A stretch of 46,860 nt of DNA from the NCBI RefSeq assembly GCF_015207285.1, contig NZ_JADEXD010000036.1, positions 1-46,860 of the forward strand, read 5' to 3'. This document shows positions 41,304 through 46,860 of the stretch, one piece after another (position 1 is the stretch's first letter; every line of letters begins with the position of its first letter). Made by a program: the position numbers and the translations under genes. The notes beneath the pieces were generated by a model, which saw only the letters and a program-made list of their open reading frames with translations, did no database searches and was not told where the DNA came from. This DNA is from Tychonema sp. LEGE 07203 (lineage in GTDB: Bacteria; Cyanobacteriota; Cyanobacteriia; Cyanobacteriales; Microcoleaceae).

Positions 41304-42236
41304 TTAATTAAAAATTAACGAATCTAATTTGTCAAGAATTTCCGCATCTTGTTTGATGTCAAACTTGCGAGCAAAGTGAAAACTGCCGTTAGTAATTGTC
41401 GCATAATCTGCAACTGTCAGCGTTCTTGGTGAACCTGCTATCGCCTTGGTATAATCAATATAGCGTTTGTCGTCATTCACCAGGTTTAAATTTTTATTGT
41501 TGACCAAGATAGTCTGCACGAAAGACTCTTCGGGAACTACTGTTCTTTGATAGTAATCCACAAAATCCGGGCGAGTATTAACAAAATCTTTGATATATGC
41601 AGCGCACTTTCTAGAGAGAGTGTACCACGCCCAGCCGCCGTAGCAAATAAACCGATCGCTAAATAAGGTCGATCGGCGCGGTATCCCCACCAGCGGGCCG
41701 TAACTCAGGTAAAATTGCAGCGGAGTCAATTTTTGCACCGCCGACAACTGCTGAAACTCTTTCAAAAAATTGTAACTCCAGCGGCCGGGAATTCGCCAGT
41801 AACGGCAATAATACCGCTTGAATCCTTTCTGTTTTTCCCAAGGTATTTTCTCAGCCAAAACATCCCAGTACCGAATAAAACCATCCGAGTCAGTTTTCGC
41901 GAGAAAATCTTCAGTTTTTGACAGCGGTTGAGTGGGATAATCTTGGCCGGTCAAATTAATCAGCCAGTCAAAATCAGAATTATTGGCAAATAACCAGTCA
42001 ATCGCATTTAAATAGGGTTGAACTTGACAAGAAAAATCGGCGCGGATTAAATATTCTTGATTTTCCAACAAATGAATATCTGACAATTCCTGCAGGGGAG
42101 TCAAGTCTAAATCGCATCTGTTAAAGTTGTGGTTGATGAGAATTTGAGAATTAGGACTCGATTTTTTGATAGTGCGAACCAGGCGATAAATTTGTTGGGG
42201 ATTTTGATGAGTTTGGATGAAATAGCAAATTTTCAC
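41304..42236 (-). CDS. GT14-like (core-2/I-branching-type) glycosyltransferase
   Basis: A 310-residue protein. It opens ICYFIQTHQNPQQIYRLV and has NLTGQDYPTQPL near residues 94-105, GGWAWYTLSRKCAAYI near residues 200-215, PEESFVQTIL near 236-245 and GSFHFARKFD near the C-terminus. All are hallmarks of the family that adds GlcNAc or xylose branches. The GTG start lies only two bases after the upstream gene's stop, indicating translational coupling. Confidence 0.88.
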   Translation of the reverse strand: MKICYFIQTHQNPQQIYRLVRTIKKSSPNSQILINHNFNRCDLDLTPLQELSDIHLLENQEYLIRADFSCQVQPYLNAIDWLFANNSDFDWLINLTGQDYPTQPLSKTEDFLAKTDSDGFIRYWDVLAEKIPWEKQKGFKRYYCRYWRIPGRWSYNFLKEFQQLSAVQKLTPLQFYLSYGPLVGIPRRSTLFSDRFICYGGWAWYTLSRKCAAYIKDFVNTRPDFVDYYQRTVVPEESFVQTILVNNKNLNLVNDDKRYIDYTKAIAGSPRTLTVADYATITNGSFHFARKFDIKQDAEILDKLDSLIFN

Positions 42237-42238
42237 GG

Positions 42239-43270
42239 CTATTTTTCAGATACCAATTGCTTTAAGCGGTTTTGTAGGCGGTTTGCTTTCATAATTAGAT
42301 GGCGGCGGGTTAAAAATATTTGCTGCTGCCCAATAGATGCGGTACGCCAACGATAATAAGCAGGAACGGCTACGTTTGTTAAAAAATTGTGCCACTGCGA
42401 AATAATCTGGGAATTTGCCGTTTCCTGCGCTCTGATTCTACCATTTTCGATAATTGCCGCGCGCAAATTACGATCGCCCCGCAGCATTTCAACAGCAGCA
42501 ATCGCTTCCTCCGGCGAAGCTACTTCTATATAATCGAGTTGGCTTTTGCGTTCCCTGCGGTATGCAGATTCGCGGCCGAGAACCGCCGGAATGCCCGCGT
42601 GCCAAGCGTTAATCAATTTCGAGGGAGGTTTCGAGTCAAAAGTGAGTTCGCCCTCAAAACTGCGAACAGCCACAATCACATCAACTTTACTGTAATCGTG
42701 CCAGCGATCGCACCCCACCACTTGCCAATCCAAACCCAAAGCGCCGAGTTTTTCCCCCCAAGAGGGTGCTTGTAATTCCGGTGCTAGACTGTCTAAAACG
42801 CCGAAGAAAGCCGCATTCTCAAAGATTTCGCCCCGGCCCGCATCGCGGGGAATTAACCCTGGTTGCAGCCAAAATTTGAGCGGATGACACTGCCATAAAA
42901 AGGGCGATCGACTAAATAGCGGATCGCGATCGTTCTGCACCACTTGCAACTGAGCGTAAGGGTGAGGTTCTCTATCCACTTTAATACAAACAACCAGCAA
43001 CTTCGGCAGCGGTTGTAAATTATCGGATAAAAAATCTCGATGGGACAGCACGATGCCTTCATCCGGCATAAAATCTATTAATTGACACTGCAACCCGTCC
43101 GCTTTCAAATAAAGATATGTTTGCAGAGTCCAATCATACTTTCCCCGGCCGTACCTGCTGCCCCAAGAACTCATCCACTGCCAGTATTCTTCAGGAATTT
43201 GTGGCAATTTTCCCACAGGCCACTGGCTTTGAGGAATATAAAAATAAATCGGCGGTAAACTCTCATTCAT
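42239..43270 (-). CDS. Glycosyltransferase-like protein, family uncertain
   Basis: A 343-residue protein. The C-terminal part has a GT-B-like donor segment, KPPSKLINAWHAGIPAVLG near residues 219-237, and ends in a basic helical tail. I do not recognise a numbered GT family. It is the first gene of the minus-strand cluster, 539 bases after the start of the exoprotein spacer, and is coupled to the GT14-like gene. Confidence 0.7.
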   Translation of the reverse strand: MNESLPPIYFYIPQSQWPVGKLPQIPEEYWQWMSSWGSRYGRGKYDWTLQTYLYLKADGLQCQLIDFMPDEGIVLSHRDFLSDNLQPLPKLLVVCIKVDREPHPYAQLQVVQNDRDPLFSRSPFLWQCHPLKFWLQPGLIPRDAGRGEIFENAAFFGVLDSLAPELQAPSWGEKLGALGLDWQVVGCDRWHDYSKVDVIVAVRSFEGELTFDSKPPSKLINAWHAGIPAVLGRESAYRRERKSQLDYIEVASPEEAIAAVEMLRGDRNLRAAIIENGRIRAQETANSQIISQWHNFLTNVAVPAYYRWRTASIGQQQIFLTRRHLIMKANRLQNRLKQLVSEK

Positions 43271-43809
43271 TTACTATCTTAAATCCGGTTGTATCAAACT
43301 GATAACTAATAGGTGGTAAGATTGAATGAACCGCGAAGGCGCTAAGAACGCGAAGGAAAAGAAAGAAGAAGATGATGCTGTCCTTCCTACGCTTTGGTAA
43401 CAGCTTCGCCGCGCTACAAGCGTCTTCGCGGTTCGATCGTTCCGATGCTACTAGATTTGATATCATATCGTTTCCGGTTGCATCGGAATCATAAAATCGA
43501 GTCAACAGTTAACAGTCAACAGTCAACAGTCAACAGTCAACAGTCAACAGCCAACAGTCAACAGCCAACAGTCAACAGCCAACAGTCAACAGTCAACAGT
43601 CAACAGTCAACAGTCAACAGTCAACAGTCAACAGTCAACAGTCAACAATCTCCTGACGGTGCTACTAGATTTCATATCATTCATCTTCAATGCGCGACAG
43701 CTTTTATCGTTTCAGGTTGCACCGGAAAGGAGAAGATCCCGTACTATATTAGGCTAATCGACCGGACGCGATCCAACTGCCGATCGCGCAAACATAATAT
43801 AAAACCAAC
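43271..43809. other. 539-bp spacer with a long heptamer satellite
   Basis: About 20 GTCAACA-type units run from 43503 to 43646. They are flanked by a direct repeat with GCTACTAGATTTNATATCAT and CGTTTCNGGTTGCANCGGAA at about 43445-43490 and 43659-43720. An inverted CGCGAAG-containing pair lies near 43330-43435. No gene is supported; a long frame through the satellite is simply its translation. Confidence 0.85.
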
Positions 43810-46767
43810 TTATTTTAAACGGGGCGTGCAACCAGAATTCGATCGAGGATTGCGAGAGTCAGCACCATTACCGGGATTGTATCCAACCAGCGTAACTTCT
43901 CCTTTGGCATTCACCACCCAACCGCGCGCCGGAACAACTTCCCCAGCAGGTTTTTTTTCCGTTTCTTCCCTCGAACTTCTATCCGTAACATCCCTTAAAT
44001 CCGTTCCCGAATCCGCTGCCGAAGTTCCCCCTTCCACCCACGGAAACGGTGCAGGTTCGCTGCTGAGAACATCGTTAGGACTCGCTGGCACTCCCCCTTT
44101 CCCAGTGACGGTAAACTCGTTCTCGCCCCCTTCGATGCAGGGATTTGCCGCAATTAACGCCGCCGGATCGACCACATTTTGCGGCAGTTCCACCAATCCT
44201 TGAGCGGGATTTACCCCAGAGGCACCGAATGTTACCGCCCCTTGCAAAGCCGGGCCGCCACTTTGGGAAATCGCGGCGATGTCGCTACTCCCAAGTAGGG
44301 AAGTAGGACTTACTTGCAAATCTGCAAATTGCGCGTCATCCAGATTCAACCTGCTTCTGACTTGTTCGCGAGTAACTGCACTAAAGCCAAAAACACTGGG
44401 GACATTGACGCTGACGCGGCCGCCGGCTGCTGTGCGGGCATTAGCAGTAATATCGCTGTTTTCTTGCGGGAGGGCGACAAGAATGCCGCTGTTGATGTTG
44501 ATGTTGCCGCCGTCAGAATTGCCCGCATCGGTGGTAATTCGACTCCCGCGGCGCAATTGGATGTCTTGTGATTGCAGGTTAATATTTGCTCCGGTGCCCG
44601 ATACGGTTGTGCCGTCAATTCTCGCTTTGTTGTCAAGGCCGATCGAATTTGCGACAACATTAATATTACCAGCCCGTCCGGTTCCCGTAGCCTGCACCGT
44701 GATTGTAGCTCCCTTTGCGACAGTTAGTCGATCGCGCGCCGTCAGATTCAACGAGCCAGCATTTGCTGTAGCATCGGGATTGCTACCAAATGTCTTGCCA
44801 ACCGAAGCATCTATTGTACTGACAAACAAACCGTTATTGCCGCTGCCGCTGACTTGAATGCGATCGGCATTAACAGTAATATTCCCCACATCTCCCGCAC
44901 CCAAAGAACTCGTAGAAACTATCCCCCCATCCCGCACAATCAGGCTGGGCGTATCAACACGAATATCCCCGCCCCGACTAGAACTCAAAGTTGCAGAAGT
45001 CAGCGCGCTAGCATTCTGAATTCCGCTAGTCAAAACTTGAGAAATACCTGAAATTTCTACTGATTCAGTCGCCCTAACTGTTAAATTTCCAGCAGGCCCG
45101 CCATCCTGAGAAAACAAAAACCTGCCAACTAAAACACCCGTTCCCAATGTAAACGCAGAACCGTCAGAGAGACTCAACCGCTTCGTATCAATATTAATAT
45201 TCCCCGCACGGCCGGTAGAACCGATACTCAGCGTGCTGATTCCAGTTGACACAACTGTTCGCGGGCCGCTGTTAAACAATTCGACTGATTCAGCAGCTTT
45301 AACATTAATACTCCCAGACGGGCCGCTGCTGTAACTCGTAGTACCCAGAAGAGAACCGTCGCGCATAATTAATCGACTGACATCAACAGTAATACCTCCT
45401 CCCGCCCCGGTACTTTCTTTCGCCGTCCCGTTGTTGATTCCAGAACCCACCATCTCAAAAGTATTGGCGCGAACAATTAAATTTCCGCCCCGGCCACCAC
45501 CAAAAGTTATCCCGCTACCGAGTACCCCATTGTTTAATAGCAAGCGTCCGGTGTCGAAGGTAATACTCCCCCCAGCACCAGCACCAGCACTACCATTAAA
45601 CAGCGTAAATAGCGGATCGAACGGGTCTGTGGTTCCCGATACCAGGTATGTAATTGCCACCTGTTGAAAGGCATCAACTCCCAGCCCGCTCATTTCTATG
45701 GAATCAGCAGCGCGGAAATTGATATTACCTCCGGCACCATCTCCTAGAGTCAAAGTAGAAAATTGCGTGCCGTTTTGCGATCGCAATTTTTGGGCATCGA
45801 TATCGATACCTCTACCATCAATATTGCCCAGTGTAATCGCATAAAATCGCGCACCGTCTAGGGTGACATTTCCACCTTTTAACTCTACTCGGCCGCCACC
45901 GGTGCCGCTGGTATTTATGAGCGTTCCATCGGATATTTGAATATTGCCGAAGTTCTGAATGTTGTCATAATTTAAACTTAAACTTCCCTGCTGCGGGCCC
46001 GATGTCAGTGCCAAATTAACTAAACCGGGACTAGCTGCACTACCGAGCAAAATTTGTCCGCCATTGGCGGTTAAATTGCCGCCTGGGATTTGGATGTCGC
46101 CGCCAATTAAGGCTAAAGTTTGACCTGGCTCTACGGCTAAACCAACTCGATTAGTAATCGGAATTGGCACGGGAGATGCTGGCAGGTTGCTCTTTCCCGT
46201 CGCCGTCGATTGATTGACAATTGTACCGGGATTGTCTCTAAATCTTAAACCAACGGGAATATTAACTGTTAACAGCGGTGATGTTTGCGGGTTGGTGCTG
46301 CTGAATTCAAAGCCGTTATCAAACACAACACTGTCAGCCGTTGAACCTACAAACGAACCGCGCAAATCTAACCGCGCATTTGGGCCGAAGACAATGCCTT
46401 TGGGGTTAATTAAAAATAAATTAGCATTGCCTAAAACTCCCAGAGTTCCTAAAATATTTGAGGATTTACCGCCAGTAACGCGGGTAAAAATGTTAGCAAT
46501 TCCGCTGGGATTGGCAAAATAAGCTCCTCGCCCTTCTTTGATGTTGAATTCGCCGAAACTGTGAAACAAGCTAGAGCCGCGAGTTGCGCCGCCAGTGATT
46601 CTATCTGATGGTAAGTTGTTGATAGTATCGGAAACTGCGCGCGAACTTTCCGGGCCCAAAGTGCCGTCGGGGACGATTTGGCCGATCGCGCGATCGGGAA
46701 AAAGGCACAAGTAAAAACTCAAAAGTAACAGGTAACTCGCTCCTGCTATATAGAACCCATTTGACAT
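43810..46767 (-). CDS. Filamentous-hemagglutinin-type exoprotein (two-partner secretion, TpsA)
   Basis: A 985-residue secreted protein. The N-terminus has a signal peptide (hydrophobic core LLLLSFYLCLF, cleavage likely after AIG near residue 29). The TPS domain follows: TLGPESSRAV, ITGGATRGSSLFHSFGEFNI near residues 58-77, and the hallmark NLFLINPKGIVFGPNARLDL near residues 114-133. The rest is a parallel beta-helix of repeated short strands. The C-terminus has ARGWVVNAKGEVTLVG, a motif seen in cyanobacterial members. It needs a TpsB porin, which is not in the window. A role in adhesion or surface structure is likely. Confidence 0.93.
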   Translation of the reverse strand: MSNGFYIAGASYLLLLSFYLCLFPDRAIGQIVPDGTLGPESSRAVSDTINNLPSDRITGGATRGSSLFHSFGEFNIKEGRGAYFANPSGIANIFTRVTGGKSSNILGTLGVLGNANLFLINPKGIVFGPNARLDLRGSFVGSTADSVVFDNGFEFSSTNPQTSPLLTVNIPVGLRFRDNPGTIVNQSTATGKSNLPASPVPIPITNRVGLAVEPGQTLALIGGDIQIPGGNLTANGGQILLGSAASPGLVNLALTSGPQQGSLSLNYDNIQNFGNIQISDGTLINTSGTGGGRVELKGGNVTLDGARFYAITLGNIDGRGIDIDAQKLRSQNGTQFSTLTLGDGAGGNINFRAADSIEMSGLGVDAFQQVAITYLVSGTTDPFDPLFTLFNGSAGAGAGGSITFDTGRLLLNNGVLGSGITFGGGRGGNLIVRANTFEMVGSGINNGTAKESTGAGGGITVDVSRLIMRDGSLLGTTSYSSGPSGSINVKAAESVELFNSGPRTVVSTGISTLSIGSTGRAGNINIDTKRLSLSDGSAFTLGTGVLVGRFLFSQDGGPAGNLTVRATESVEISGISQVLTSGIQNASALTSATLSSSRGGDIRVDTPSLIVRDGGIVSTSSLGAGDVGNITVNADRIQVSGSGNNGLFVSTIDASVGKTFGSNPDATANAGSLNLTARDRLTVAKGATITVQATGTGRAGNINVVANSIGLDNKARIDGTTVSGTGANINLQSQDIQLRRGSRITTDAGNSDGGNININSGILVALPQENSDITANARTAAGGRVSVNVPSVFGFSAVTREQVRSRLNLDDAQFADLQVSPTSLLGSSDIAAISQSGGPALQGAVTFGASGVNPAQGLVELPQNVVDPAALIAANPCIEGGENEFTVTGKGGVPASPNDVLSSEPAPFPWVEGGTSAADSGTDLRDVTDRSSREETEKKPAGEVVPARGWVVNAKGEVTLVGYNPGNGADSRNPRSNSGCTPRLK

Positions 46768-46860
46768 CTTTGAGTTTTTAGGTTGGGTGACGAGAAATAT
46801 AGAGAGAAACTGGTTTCTGAGATTTACGAAAGGGGCGAGAAGCCGGGTTTCTTGGAGTTT

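Noticed and set aside
43503..43646. Regular repeats suggesting a CRISPR array.
   Set aside because: Units are 7 bp without unique spacers, and no cas genes are present.
43394..44203. A 269-codon frame with QQSTVNS repeats.
   Set aside because: It is the translation of the GTCAACA satellite and continues antisense to the exoprotein gene.
44279..44857. Long frame opposite the exoprotein gene.
   Set aside because: Antisense shadow of the repetitive beta-helix coding region; no recognisable protein.
1..46860. tRNA or rRNA genes.
   Set aside because: I found no T-arm-like or rRNA-like sequence in the spacers; a tRNA scan would settle it.

Overview
The window looks like chromosomal DNA of a filamentous, non-heterocystous-type cyanobacterium (Oscillatoriales, Microcoleus/Oscillatoria/Phormidium-like; the genus is my inference). 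Supporting signs are: very frequent HIP1 octamers (GCGATCGC, often as GGGCGATCGCC); an NDH-1 NdhB subunit of cyanobacterial type; 7-bp STRR satellites between genes; Uma2 and IS200/IS605 TnpB genes; a filamentous-hemagglutinin-type secreted protein; and members of the Npun_R2821/Npun_R2823 family.

Region 1 (1-10.8 kb). The 5' part of topA (minus strand) is followed by an accessory island of small stand-alone enzymes. It holds two GFA-fold proteins, a cupin, an ECF42-type sigma factor (minus strand) and a plus-strand run of YCII/DGPF, PhnB-like VOC, SnoaL-like, two more VOC proteins, two GNATs, DUF6463 and DUF1772. Two near-identical copies of a TGTCGA-N17-CGAC promoter lie between the sigma-factor gene and the DGPF gene. 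This matches the promoter described for ECF42 sigma factors. A TnpB-only IS200/IS605-type element has landed between the promoters and the DGPF gene. The island also carries decayed gene copies (YCII, VOC, GNAT), a 111-bp MITE with a target duplication, a 37-bp operator-like palindrome and an attC-like site right after one VOC gene. It looks like a recently assembled, partly decaying sigma-controlled detoxification or modification island.

Region 2 (11-31 kb). This is mostly ordinary cyanobacterial genes: ndhB with its terminator, an intact and an internally deleted Uma2 gene, a cyclic-peptide-type ABC exporter overlapping a GNAT, an ArsC/Spx-like protein, a DUF4332 protein, aminopeptidase P, a GAF-PAS adenylate cyclase, a GntR regulator, a nitroreductase, a one-pass membrane protein with four helical repeats, a third Uma2, an orphan FetB permease, a DegT sugar aminotransferase, an ABC1/UbiB kinase and a small membrane protein. 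Gene ends are often buried in heptamer satellites.

Region 3 (31-43.3 kb, all minus strand). This is a surface-glycan cluster: two GT4 glycosyltransferases, a GT10 (fucosyltransferase-like), a GT14-like, a DxD/GT8-like and one unclassified transferase, three tandem Npun_R2821/2823 paralogues and an MsbA/HepA-type ABC exporter. The exporter has a C-terminal tail resembling a histidine-kinase dimerisation domain with Tyr in place of the phospho-accepting His.

Region 4 (43.3-46.9 kb). A satellite-rich spacer is followed by a 985-residue two-partner-secretion exoprotein. No rRNA, tRNA or CRISPR array was found.
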